From contig NZ_VNIB01000003.1 of the NCBI RefSeq assembly GCF_008124615.1, positions 1 through 64,000 on the forward strand: DNA of 64,000 nucleotides, in the 5' to 3' direction. Shown here piece by piece: positions 45,886 through 56,373 of the stretch. Under the pieces are notes generated by a model. The model was not told where the DNA came from, ran no database searches, and saw nothing but the letters and a program-made list of their open reading frames with translations. Made by a program: the position numbers and the translations under genes. Each line of letters begins with the position of its first letter. The stretch's first letter is position 1. Source of the stretch: Geothermobacter ehrlichii (lineage in GTDB: Bacteria > Desulfobacterota > Desulfuromonadia > Desulfuromonadales > Geothermobacteraceae).

Positions 45886-48801
45886 ATGAAAGCCAACAGA
45901 GATTTCGACGTGGAGATGACAGCTATGGCACAGACGACCGATTACTATATGAACAATCCGTTGATTCACCGCGACCGCCGACTGGGCAAGTCGCCTTCGG
46001 CCTGGGTCCGTTCCTTTTCCTGCGAAGACCTCAAGCCGTTGATCGTCTGCCGCGGACCGATCCGCATGGAGGCGATGACTGTCTACGAGGAGATGGGAAT
46101 CACCCATTACGGCATCCTGCTGTCGGAGAAGGATTCCATCGTCTATCCCAACGCCCTGTCGCCGGAGCTGCGCAAGCTGACCGACAACAGCCGCGTCCAC
46201 CGGGTGCCGGACTATACCGGTGCCACAAAGGAAGAGCGCGTCCAGCGCATCCAGCAGATCATCGGCATTGCCCTCGACAACGGCTACAACGCCGTTTTCG
46301 CCGGTTACGGCTTCATGGCCGAGGATGACGAGTTCGTTCAGGCGATCGAGGACGCCGGCCTGATGTTCATCGGCCCCTGCGCCGCCACCCAGCGCGCCGC
46401 CGGCAAGAAGGACGAGGCCAAGCGGACCGCCCTGCAGGTCGACGTCTCGGTCACGCCGGGCATCGACAATGTCACTGCCCGCACCCTGGTGAGCAAGTAT
46501 CCCGACCGCGAGGCGCTGCTGGCGCTGGTCAAGGCCCAGGGGCTGGACTGCGACGAGAAGGTGCTCGCCGACGAGAGCCTTTCGCTGGAGGAGCTGGCCG
46601 ATCACATTCTCGCCGCCTCCTACGAGAAGGGCATCGACCTCTTCTCCATCGAGGAGCTCTGCGCCCAGGTGGAGAAGGAGTGTGCCGCCATGTTCCGCCA
46701 GTATCCCGGTTCCCGCATCCGCCTCAAGGCGATCGGCGGTGGCGGCGGCAAGGGCCAGCGGATTCTCGGGGCCTCGATGCTGACCAAGAAGAACCCGACC
46801 GACGCCGATATCGCCAAGGCCGCCGCCGAGGCGCCCGAGCTGGTGCGCGAAGTGCTGCTCGAGGTCAAGGCCAACGGCGTCGGTGACAACAAGAACGTGC
46901 TGATCGAGCTGAACATCGAGCAGACCCGGCACAACGAGATCCAGATGCTCGGCAACGGCACCTGGTGCATCGCCCTCGGCGGCCGCGACTGCTCGCTGCA
47001 GATGCACGAGCAGAAGCTGCTCGAGGTGTCGGTTACCCAGGAAGGGCTGCAGCTCGAGATCGAGAAGGCGAAGAAGGCCGGTCTGACCGAGCAGGTCAAG
47101 GCGCTGGAGACCGACCTGAAGGTGCTCAAGCGGATGGAGGAGGAGTCGGAGCGCTTCGGCGTCGCCGTCGGCCTCGACTCGGCCTCGACCTTCGAGTGCA
47201 TCGTCGATCGCGACCGGCACTACTTCATGGAGGTCAACACCCGCATCCAGGTCGAGCACCGGGTCACCGAGCTGGTCTACAGCCTCAAGTTCACCAATCC
47301 CGACGATCCCGAGGATTACTTCATCGTCGAGTCGCTGGTCGAGGCCATGGCCCTGCTCGCCATGCACAAGGACCGCCTGCCGCGCCCCGAGCGGATTCCC
47401 CGTTTCGGCGCCGGCGTCGAGGCGCGTCTGAATGCCACCGATGACTCGCTGTCGCCGAGCGCCGGCGGTGTCATCCGCTACTGGTCGAAGCCGATCGAAG
47501 GTGAAATCCGCGACGACCAGGGAATCTGCATTTCCAATCCGGACACTGGCCTGTTCATGCGCTACCATCTCGCCGGCGCCTACGACTCGAACATCGCCCT
47601 GCTGCTGACCAAGGGCGACGACCGTCAGGCCGCCTACGAGCACCTGGCCAAGGTGCTGCGCTGTACCACCCTGCGTGGCACCAACCTGGCCACCAACCTC
47701 GAGTTCCACTACGGTCTGGTCAACTGGTTTCTCGGCTGGAATGTCATGGCCAAGCCGACCACCCGGTTCGTCGTTCCCTACCTGACCCTGGTCGGCAAGC
47801 TGAAGGAAGAGGCGAACAAGCTCGACGTGGTGCATGCCTTTCTCGCCATGAAGAAGCACTACGCCAAGCTTTACGCCGACGACCCCGAGGCTGCCAAGGC
47901 GGCGTCCGAAACCCTCGACCGCAAGGGCACCCTGCTCACCCGGCCGATGGAGATTCTGCTGGGCGATCCGCACCTGCTGTCGGGCTGGCTCTCCATCAAC
48001 CGCAAGAACTTCTCGCTCGAAAACGGCAAGGTGGTCTGGAAGCGCAACCCGCTGGTGATGGTCGAGGAGACCTACGAGTATCTGAACATGACCTGGCGCG
48101 AGGACGCGCCTGCGGCCGAGGTTATCTGGACCCACGACCGCGATCTGCTCAACGACGCGCTCGGCTTCTACGCCCAGCTGCGGGAGCGGTTCGGCCTGTC
48201 GAAGGACGAGTTCGTCAAGTTGGACCAGATCCTGGCCAAGGAGAAGCCGCAGGGCGGCTTCGACAAGGAGACCTGGGAGGCCATCCGCTCGGCGCATGTC
48301 GGCTACACGATGGGCAACGAGCTGCTCGGCATTCTCTTCCTCATCGCCGAGAAGACCGATTTCTACGATTTCCGGGTCGAGGACAACCTGGATGTGACCA
48401 TCCCCGACTACCTGAACGATCCGGAGCTGCAGGCGGCGATGAAGAAGGTGCTGGTGCCGCCGCCGGCCACCAAGGCGGACGAGATCGTCACCCCGGGTGG
48501 CGGCATGTACTACGCCCAGGAAGCGCCCGGCATGCCGCCCTTCGTCAAGGAAGGGGACCACGTGGAGAAGGGGCAGCCTCTCTTCATCCTCGAGGTCATG
48601 AAGATGTTCAACAAGATTCCGGCGCCCTTCTCCTGCACCATCGACAAGATTCTCATCGACGGCACTGACGGCGTCATCGTGCAGAAGGGGCAGCCGATCT
48701 TCAAGGTGACTCCGGACGAGAAGTTCGTCGAGGTCGATCCGAAGGAGCTGGAAAGGCAGCGCCGCGCCACCACCGAGGAGTATCTGCAGGCGGTACTCTG
48801 A
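45886..48801 (+). CDS. Biotin carboxylase fused to biotin carboxyl carrier domain (acyl-CoA carboxylase alpha)
   Basis: A 971-residue protein. The N-terminal ~560 residues are a biotin carboxylase with an ATP-grasp domain (IRLKAIGGGGGKGQRIL near residue 280, EVNTRIQVEHRVTEL near 452). A long middle region of about 300 residues follows with no clear domain. The C-terminal 70 residues are a biotinyl domain with the lysine in LEVMKMFNKI (Lys906). It loads bicarbonate onto its own biotin and serves the carboxyltransferase encoded 25 bases upstream. It is longer than typical PccA because of an insertion inside the ATP-grasp region (VTQEGLQLEIEKAKKAGLTE onward) and the middle part. ATG 45886 is used; ATG 45916 or 45925, with GGAG upstream, are alternatives. 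Confidence 0.85.
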   Translation: MKANRDFDVEMTAMAQTTDYYMNNPLIHRDRRLGKSPSAWVRSFSCEDLKPLIVCRGPIRMEAMTVYEEMGITHYGILLSEKDSIVYPNALSPELRKLTDNSRVHRVPDYTGATKEERVQRIQQIIGIALDNGYNAVFAGYGFMAEDDEFVQAIEDAGLMFIGPCAATQRAAGKKDEAKRTALQVDVSVTPGIDNVTARTLVSKYPDREALLALVKAQGLDCDEKVLADESLSLEELADHILAASYEKGIDLFSIEELCAQVEKECAAMFRQYPGSRIRLKAIGGGGGKGQRILGASMLTKKNPTDADIAKAAAEAPELVREVLLEVKANGVGDNKNVLIELNIEQTRHNEIQMLGNGTWCIALGGRDCSLQMHEQKLLEVSVTQEGLQLEIEKAKKAGLTEQVKALETDLKVLKRMEEESERFGVAVGLDSASTFECIVDRDRHYFMEVNTRIQVEHRVTELVYSLKFTNPDDPEDYFIVESLVEAMALLAMHKDRLPRPERIPRFGAGVEARLNATDDSLSPSAGGVIRYWSKPIEGEIRDDQGICISNPDTGLFMRYHLAGAYDSNIALLLTKGDDRQAAYEHLAKVLRCTTLRGTNLATNLEFHYGLVNWFLGWNVMAKPTTRFVVPYLTLVGKLKEEANKLDVVHAFLAMKKHYAKLYADDPEAAKAASETLDRKGTLLTRPMEILLGDPHLLSGWLSINRKNFSLENGKVVWKRNPLVMVEETYEYLNMTWREDAPAAEVIWTHDRDLLNDALGFYAQLRERFGLSKDEFVKLDQILAKEKPQGGFDKETWEAIRSAHVGYTMGNELLGILFLIAEKTDFYDFRVEDNLDVTIPDYLNDPELQAAMKKVLVPPPATKADEIVTPGGGMYYAQEAPGMPPFVKEGDHVEKGQPLFILEVMKMFNKIPAPFSCTIDKILIDGTDGVIVQKGQPIFKVTPDEKFVEVDPKELERQRRATTEEYLQAVL

Positions 48802-48827
48802 GACCGTTTCCTTTTTTCGTTGCGATG

Positions 48828-48867
48828 AAAAGCGCCCCCGTCGAATCCGGCGGGGGCGCTTTTTTTA
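48828..48867 (+). terminator. Terminator of the carboxylase operon
   Basis: AAAAGCGCCCCCG pairs with CGGGGGCGCTTTT around TCGAATCCGG, with seven T at the end. Confidence 0.92.
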
Positions 48868-49036
48868 CCTGAATCAGTTGGTTCATGCCGAATGGGGAGT
48901 GCAAGTGTTTGGTCTGAACGAGTTTTTCAAAAATCTTAGGCGCACCCATAGGTCCGCCGGTGATTTTTGGGAAACGCAGGCAGGTCAATTGAGGTGTGCT
49001 ATCCGCCGGTGATGAGCTCGCTGATTCAGGTTTTAC

Positions 49037-49255
49037 CTAGCCGGTGGTGCAGTTGTAGTCGTCCCCCTCGACCCGTTCGCTGCCCGCCTCGAGAAAGGAA
49101 TTCGGCTGCGGCTCTTCGATGACGGTGATCTTGCCGTGATTGACCGACCAGAGGGTGTGGCAGACCCGGCAACGGCGCAGTTCTTCGTCGAGGCCGTTGC
49201 TGTGAACGTTCAGTTCGAGGGACGATTCGTGGCTCTTGCAGACCGGACAACGCAT
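49037..49255 (-). CDS. Small zinc-ribbon protein
   Basis: A 72-residue protein: CPVCKSHESSLELNV and later CRVCHTLWSVNHG give two CxxC pairs spaced like a zinc ribbon. The C-terminus, VEGDDYNCTTG, adds another cysteine. GGGAGGCTGCC precedes the ATG. No named family was recognised and the function is unknown; the small size suggests a nucleic-acid- or protein-binding accessory. It is read on the minus strand ahead of nothing in common orientation nearby. Confidence 0.7.
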   Translation of the reverse strand: MRCPVCKSHESSLELNVHSNGLDEELRRCRVCHTLWSVNHGKITVIEEPQPNSFLEAGSERVEGDDYNCTTG

Positions 49256-49409
49256 GGCAGCCTCCCGTGTCAGAAGGGCCGGGCGGGGCTGGTGGCGGGT
49301 GGAGGACAGGGCCCCGGTACCCGAAAGCCCGAGGAAAGATCTTCTTTCATTCTAGCAGTTGCCGGATGGGCCGCAAGAAAGGGGGGAGGCGAGGGAACAG
49401 TGCCCGGAT

Positions 49410-50243
49410 TCAGTCGATGAACAGCGGCAGGTCACAGGCGGGAATCAGCCCCCGTTCTTCGGCCTTTTGCAGCAGCAGGCGAACCGCCCTTTCGCCTTCG
49501 TCGCCGAGATCCCGGGAAAAATCGTTGACATAAAGGGCGATGTGCCGGTCGACTACGGTTTCTTCCATTTCCTGGGCGTGGCACAGGATATAGGCGCGGG
49601 GTGCATCGGGATGGGCGAAGGCGTGTTCGACGCTGCGGCGGATGGCCGCATCGACCCGCCGGATCAGATCCGGTCCGAGAGCACGCCGGGCGAGGATGCC
49701 GCCGAGGGGAATGGGGCAGCCGGTCTCCTCTTCCCACCACTGGCCGAGGTCGAGCAGGCGGACCAGACCATGGCGCTGGTAGGTGAAGCGTGACTCGTGA
49801 ATGATCACGCCGGCGTCGCAACGGCCGGCAGCCACCGCCGGCATGATCCGGTCGAAGGGCATGACGACCGTCTGATCGAAGCCTTCGGCACAGAGCTGCA
49901 GCAGCAGGTTGGCGGTGGTCAGCTCTCCGGGGATGGCGACCGGCCGCTGCCGCAGGTCGGACATCCCGATGCCGGGTCTGGCTACCAGCAGGGGACCACA
50001 GCCGCGGCCGAGCGCTCCGCCGCTGCGCAGCAGGACGTAGTCGCGGCGCAGGTGACCGAAGGCGTGGTAGGAGATCTTGGTCAAGTCGAGAACGGCGCGG
50101 CGCGCCAGCTGGTTGAGTGTCTCGACGTCTTCCAATCGCGCCCTGACGGTCGGCGCGTCGGGCAGCAGGCCGTGCACCAGGGCGTGGAAGATGAAGGTGT
50201 CGTTGGGGCAGGGGGAAAATCCGAGGGTCAGAGCATCAGTCAT
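49410..50243 (-). CDS. mqnD: 1,4-dihydroxy-6-naphthoate synthase MqnD
   Basis: A 277-residue MqnA/MqnD-family protein: LGFSPCPNDTFIFHALVHGL at the N-terminus is diagnostic of MqnD, with TKISYHAFGHLRRDYVLLRS, VAIPGELTTANLLLQL and DAGVIIHESRFTYQ. It cleaves cyclic dehypoxanthinyl futalosine to 1,4-dihydroxy-6-naphthoate in the futalosine route to menaquinone. Start 50243 has GGGAGACGACG upstream; the frame to 50267 is not needed. It overlaps the end of mqnB by eight bases. Confidence 0.95.
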   Translation of the reverse strand: MTDALTLGFSPCPNDTFIFHALVHGLLPDAPTVRARLEDVETLNQLARRAVLDLTKISYHAFGHLRRDYVLLRSGGALGRGCGPLLVARPGIGMSDLRQRPVAIPGELTTANLLLQLCAEGFDQTVVMPFDRIMPAVAAGRCDAGVIIHESRFTYQRHGLVRLLDLGQWWEEETGCPIPLGGILARRALGPDLIRRVDAAIRRSVEHAFAHPDAPRAYILCHAQEMEETVVDRHIALYVNDFSRDLGDEGERAVRLLLQKAEERGLIPACDLPLFID

Positions 50244-50973
50244 CGTCGTCTCCCGGCCAGGTTTCAAGCAGATGCAGTACCGCCTGCTGGGCGATCTCCA
50301 TGGCCTTGGGCAGATCCCAGTTCTGCCGCTCGCGCCGTCCGGCGAGGTTGGAGATGCCGCGCAGCTCGAGCAGTGGAATCCGGTAGCGCCGGGCGGTCAG
50401 CGCCAGGGCACCACCCTCCATGTTTTCGCAGATGCCGTCGCTGGCGCGGGCCCGCGTTTCGCCCTGGCGATCGGTGCCGGTGCAGGTGGATACGGTGACG
50501 AAAGGCCCGCCGGCGAAGGCGCGGCCGGTCTTTGCCGCGAACGGCCGCAGCCGCTCGCGTCCGAAGCGGAACAGTCTGTCGTCGAGGGGGATGCGGTTGA
50601 ACAGGGGCGGCTCTTCCGGCAGCAGCGGCAGGCCGAGCTGCCGCAGGTCGAGAAAGCCGTCGGGCGAGTCGCTCCCTTCGTCGAGCAGGATTTCCGACTC
50701 GGCCAGAGCCAGGTCGCCGATCTGCAGGCCGCTGCCGGCATAGGCGCCGCCGCAGCCGAACAGCAGGCAGGCGTTTGCTGCACTGCTTGCCAGGTAGCTG
50801 GCGGCGGCCGCCGCCGCATTGGCCTTGCCGGGCCCGGTCAGAACCAGTTCCACCCGTCGGCCGGCGAGCCGGCCTCGATAGAGCGGAAAACGGCCGGGCA
50901 GCGTCCCCGCCGGCGTCAGTCTGCCGGTCAGCTGGCGGGCCTCGAACTCCATGGCGGCGAAAAGGGCGATCAT
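50236..50973 (-). CDS. mqnB: Futalosine hydrolase MqnB
   Basis: A 245-residue nucleoside phosphorylase-like hydrolase: FAAMEFEARQLTGRL at the N-terminus, TGPGKANAAAAAASYL, LLFGCGGAYAGSGLQIGDLA, and ENMEGGALALTARRYRIPLL followed by ELRGISNLAGRR, matching futalosine hydrolase. It releases hypoxanthine (or adenine from aminofutalosine) in menaquinone synthesis. It is followed in the same operon by mqnD. No mqnA or mqnC is in the window. Confidence 0.93.
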   Translation of the reverse strand: MIALFAAMEFEARQLTGRLTPAGTLPGRFPLYRGRLAGRRVELVLTGPGKANAAAAAASYLASSAANACLLFGCGGAYAGSGLQIGDLALAESEILLDEGSDSPDGFLDLRQLGLPLLPEEPPLFNRIPLDDRLFRFGRERLRPFAAKTGRAFAGGPFVTVSTCTGTDRQGETRARASDGICENMEGGALALTARRYRIPLLELRGISNLAGRRERQNWDLPKAMEIAQQAVLHLLETWPGDDDD

Positions 50974-50995
50974 GACGGAGAGGACTCTGGCGGCG

Positions 50996-52219
50996 TCAGG
51001 CCGGCTGGTACCATCCGGCGCGGATCAGGTCGCGGCGCAGGCTGGTACCCTGGTTGCGGATGATGCCCTGGTACCAGAAGCGCTCGCTGCGCAGGGTGAT
51101 GTTGCCGGGGGCGTCGAGACGCTTGCGTCGATCGACCAGGGCCTTGCGGAAGCGCCGGTCAGGTTCGTCGAGAATGGTTTCGAGTTTCTGCCGCAGGCCG
51201 GCCGGAACTCCTTCGATGACATACTGAATCAGGTCGCGCAGTTTCAGCCCCTGCTGGTATTCCCAGAGATCGCCCTCGAACAGGCGGTCGCACTCGTCGA
51301 CGAAATCGCTCCAGTCGAGAAGGATGGCACCGAAATCCTCGTCGGCATAGTCGGCGAATTCCTCGTGCTGGCGCAGCCGCTGTTCGATCAGGTCCTGTTC
51401 CCGGCGCGAGAGGTAGAAGGAGAGTCCATCCTCGACCTGGTACATCTCGAGGCGGTCGACCAGCTCCCGGCAGAAGACCTGAAAGTCGAGTTCGTGGCGC
51501 GGCAGGACGGCGAGTTCGGGGGGAAGTGCGTTGCGCCGGTAACACTGAAGGGAGAGGTGGTCATGGCCGAAATCGGCCGGAAAGACCAGGTCGGAATTGT
51601 GGGGGATCCCCTCCCGGGCGAAGAGGCTGGTGGCCTGCAGGTGATTACCGGTGAAACAGGTGAAGATCTTCTCTTCGGAAAAGAAGATTTCGATGCCCAG
51701 CCGGTTGTTCGCCAGGCCGAAGCCGACGAAACCGTCGTGAATCAGCCGTGGAAGGTAGCGGTGCAGTTCCCTGAGCAGGGTTTCGGTCGGCAGATAGGGG
51801 GAATAGAAGACGGCCGGTTCGCTCTGTTCGTTCTCGTCACCGCTCCAGTCGTCGAGGTAGTATTCGAGAATGAGGAAGGATTCGTCAGGCAGCAGTGTGC
51901 GGGCGAAGGTGCGAAAAAGGGCCGCCACCCGCCCTGCGCCGATCATCGCCGTCAGCCGGTAGGAATCGGAGCAGTCCTCCAGGGGGGAGAACGTATAGCC
52001 TTCCGCCAGCTTGCGACCGTAATGTCTCAGCTCCCGGGGCCAGGGCTGGATGCCGAGGGGAAAATCGAACGCGGTCGGAATCAAGTTCGGGTCCTTCCGG
52101 AAGGCGGCCGGACAGACGTTGGCTGGTGGTGGTTGCGCCTGCCGGGCCGGTGTTGTTGCCGGCATATAGCCGGATAGCGCCAAGTTAGAGGATTTGCCGA
52201 AGAGTGTCAACTGCGTCAC
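50996..52219 (-). CDS. Hypothetical protein, about 400 residues, function unknown
   Basis: The frame opens with a GTG at 52219 (MTQLTLFGKS), giving 407 residues; ATG 52165 is an alternative. A TTGACA...TAACTT promoter-like pair with 17 bases between lies inside the first codons, which would favour the later start. The protein has a polar, charged sequence with no signal peptide or membrane segment: SFLILEYYLDDWSGDENEQS, GFVGFGLANNRLGIEIFFSE, then FYLSRREQDLIEQRLRQHEE and YQGIIRNQGTSLRRDLIR. I do not recognise a family. It ends 22 bases before mqnB on the same strand and may be cotranscribed with it. Confidence 0.6.
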   Translation of the reverse strand: MTQLTLFGKSSNLALSGYMPATTPARQAQPPPANVCPAAFRKDPNLIPTAFDFPLGIQPWPRELRHYGRKLAEGYTFSPLEDCSDSYRLTAMIGAGRVAALFRTFARTLLPDESFLILEYYLDDWSGDENEQSEPAVFYSPYLPTETLLRELHRYLPRLIHDGFVGFGLANNRLGIEIFFSEEKIFTCFTGNHLQATSLFAREGIPHNSDLVFPADFGHDHLSLQCYRRNALPPELAVLPRHELDFQVFCRELVDRLEMYQVEDGLSFYLSRREQDLIEQRLRQHEEFADYADEDFGAILLDWSDFVDECDRLFEGDLWEYQQGLKLRDLIQYVIEGVPAGLRQKLETILDEPDRRFRKALVDRRKRLDAPGNITLRSERFWYQGIIRNQGTSLRRDLIRAGWYQPA

Positions 52220-52390
52220 AGTTTGTTGGCCGGCGAAGGCAACGGCAAGTTCGAATTGCCAGACAATTTTTAAGGATGCTTAAAAAGTCAGGCGGCATCG
52301 AATGTAGCTTGTACATGCAGGCAGCCGGAAATCTTCGTCGATTCGCCGCTCTGCTGCTTGTTCTGCTGGACGCTGACGGCGGAGATTCTT

Positions 52391-52443
52391 TTTACCATTA
52401 GTAAATTAATATGGTTGACAATTTTTTCCATTTCCGATATATC
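52391..52443 (+). promoter_or_regulatory. Promoter and operator of the regulator-mutase operon
   Basis: TTTACCATTAGTAAA (52391-52405) is an inverted repeat with a five-base centre. TTGACA (52415-52420), 17 bases, then TATATC (52438-52443) form a near-consensus sigma-70 promoter. An outer ACCAT/ATGGT pair brackets the operator. The same operator and -35 layout precedes the carboxylase genes at 43959. Transcription would start about 35 bases before the XRE-cupin gene. Confidence 0.75.
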
Positions 52444-52483
52444 GGCGGAGATAAAACCCTTTTTTATTCCAGACGGCGAAAAG

Positions 52484-53053
52484 ATGTCCCAGCTCGAATA
52501 CAATATTGGCGCTAAAATCAAGAAGTTGCGCAAGGCGCGCAAGCTCACCCTGCAGGATGTAGCGCGCGAAACCGGCTTTTCGCCGGCGCTGATCTCGCAG
52601 ATTGAAAACAACAACGTCTCGCCGCCCATCGCCACCCTTTCCAAGATCGCCCGTTTCTTCGATGTCAAGATGGGACATTTTTTCGAGGAGGACGAGGAGG
52701 AAGTCCGCTACGAGGTGGTGCGCAAGGGAGAGCGGCGGGTGGTCAGCCGCGTCATCTCCGCCAAGGGGACCGGGCACGGCTACACCTACGAAACCCTTTC
52801 CTACCGCAAGCGCAACAAGAAGATGGAGCCTTTCATGCTCACCATCTCCGAGCGGGCCGGCGAGGAGACCCTCTACAACCACGAAGGTGAGGAGTTTCTG
52901 CTGATCCTCAAGGGCAAGGCGGAAATTCTGCTTGAGGAAGAGCGGGTGGTGCTCAAGGAGGGGGACGCCGTCTACTTCGATTCGTCGCTGCGACACCGGC
53001 TGCTCGCCTGCGAGGGGGAAGAGGTGCAGGTTCTCGCCGTTGTCACCCGTTGA
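52484..53053 (+). CDS. XRE-cupin transcriptional regulator of the methylmalonyl-CoA module
   Basis: A 189-residue regulator. Residues 7-62 form an XRE HTH (IGAKIKKLRKARKLTLQDVA, ISQIENNNVSPPIATLSKIA). The C-terminal cupin barrel has YNHEGEEFLLILKGKAEILL and EGDAVYFDSSLRHRLLA, with His residues that may bind a metal or ligand. Cupin-fused XRE proteins sense small molecules. Being upstream of the mutase with a shared operator at the carboxylase promoter, it probably responds to a propionate-pathway intermediate. ATG 52484 gives the standard HTH start; the frame to 52358 contains the promoter. Confidence 0.88.
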   Translation: MSQLEYNIGAKIKKLRKARKLTLQDVARETGFSPALISQIENNNVSPPIATLSKIARFFDVKMGHFFEEDEEEVRYEVVRKGERRVVSRVISAKGTGHGYTYETLSYRKRNKKMEPFMLTISERAGEETLYNHEGEEFLLILKGKAEILLEEERVVLKEGDAVYFDSSLRHRLLACEGEEVQVLAVVTR

Positions 53054-53110
53054 GTCCGGCGCCTGCCGTTTCAGTCTGGAAAGACCAATCCAAAGACAAG
53101 GGGTAGAACG

Positions 53111-55258
<2,148 letters not shown>

Positions 55259-55282
55259 GACGGCATTGACCAGTTCATTCAG

Positions 55283-55372
55283 ACTCGCGCAGAGACGCGG
55301 AGATGCAGAGGAGATGCTGCTCTCTGCGTCTTTGCGTCTTGAGTGAGCGCAAGCGAACGGACGCGAGACAAC
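55283..55372. repeat. CGCAGAG-type palindromic repeat, copy R4
   Basis: It begins ACTCGCGCAGAGACGCGGAG, has CTCTGCGTCTTTGCGTCTTG on the right side, and ends AGTGAGCGCAAGCGAACGGA followed by CGCGAGAC. The arms pair across a short GCAGAGGAGATGCTGCTCTC centre. It sits between the mutase stop and the meaB start and shares its right 35 bases with R3. Confidence 0.75.
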
Positions 55373-55389
55373 AAGACAAGGATTGTCCA

Positions 55390-56367
55390 TTGATTCGTAT
55401 CAAGGAACTCGCCGCCGGTGTCCGCGCCGGCAACATCCGCTCGTTGGCCAAGGCCATCACCTTGGTCGAAAGCCGCAGCCCCGACCATTCGCTGGCCGCT
55501 ACCACCCTGCTCGACGAACTGCTGCCGGCCGCCGGCAACGCCATCCGCATCGGCATCTCCGGCGTGCCCGGCGTCGGCAAGAGCACCTTCATCGAGGCTC
55601 TCGGTCTCTACCTGACCGGTCGCGGTCACAGGGTGGCGGTGCTGGCGGTCGATCCCTCGTCGCAACTGTCCGGCGGCTCCATTCTCGGCGACAAAACCCG
55701 CATGGAGGAGCTGTCGCGCGATCCCAATGCCTTCATCCGTCCCTCCCCCTCCGGCGACACCCTCGGCGGGGTGGCGCGCAAGACCCGCGAAACCATGCTG
55801 GTCTGTGAGGCGGCCGGTTACAATGTCATCATCGTCGAGACGGTCGGCGTCGGGCAGTCGGAAATCACTGTCGCGTCCATGGTCGACCTCTTCGTGCTGC
55901 TGCAGCTGCCGGGCGCCGGCGACGAACTGCAGGGGATCAAGAAAGGGGTGATGGAGATCGCCGACCTGATCCTGATCAACAAGGCCGAAGGGGACAACCG
56001 CCCGCGAGCCGAGCTGGCCAAGTCGCAGATCGAAACCGCCCTGCACATCATGCAGCCTAAAAGTTCAAGCTGGCAGGTGCCGGTGCTGCTCTGCTCCGCC
56101 CTGAAAGGCGAAGGGATCGCCGAGACCTGGCAAACCATCGAAGACTACCGCCGGACCATGGAGCAGAGCGGCGAATTTGCGGAAAAACGCCGCCTGCAGG
56201 CCAGCGACTGGATGTGGAGCCTGCTGATGGACGGCCTGAAGGATCTCTTCATGCGCGATCCCCGGGTCGCCGCCCTGCTGCCGCAGGTGCAGGACGCCGT
56301 CGCCAACGGCACCTCGACCCCGGGGGCGGCGGCGCGCCGACTGCTGGAGGTGTTCAAGAGGCACTGA
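55390..56367 (+). CDS. meaB: Mutase-associated GTPase MeaB (ArgK family)
   Basis: A 325-residue G3E-type GTPase: P-loop GISGVPGVGKSTFIEAL, VLAVDPSSQLSGGSILGDKT with the switch region, IIVETVGVGQSEITVA (base of Walker B), and NKAEGDNRPRAELA for guanine binding. It gates cobalamin transfer into methylmalonyl-CoA mutase and rescues the enzyme from inactivation. The start is a TTG at 55390 behind AAGGA; the frame open from 55303 runs through repeat R4. Downstream is the repeat-bounded GxxExxY insertion. Confidence 0.94.
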   Translation: MIRIKELAAGVRAGNIRSLAKAITLVESRSPDHSLAATTLLDELLPAAGNAIRIGISGVPGVGKSTFIEALGLYLTGRGHRVAVLAVDPSSQLSGGSILGDKTRMEELSRDPNAFIRPSPSGDTLGGVARKTRETMLVCEAAGYNVIIVETVGVGQSEITVASMVDLFVLLQLPGAGDELQGIKKGVMEIADLILINKAEGDNRPRAELAKSQIETALHIMQPKSSSWQVPVLLCSALKGEGIAETWQTIEDYRRTMEQSGEFAEKRRLQASDWMWSLLMDGLKDLFMRDPRVAALLPQVQDAVANGTSTPGAAARRLLEVFKRH

Positions 56368-56373
56368 TGTATT

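Noticed and set aside
43960-48561. A 1533-residue open frame on the minus strand opposite the carboxylase genes
   Set aside because: It mirrors the codon bias of two clear carboxylase genes on the plus strand, has no family resemblance and crosses the terminator-operator region; it is an antisense shadow.
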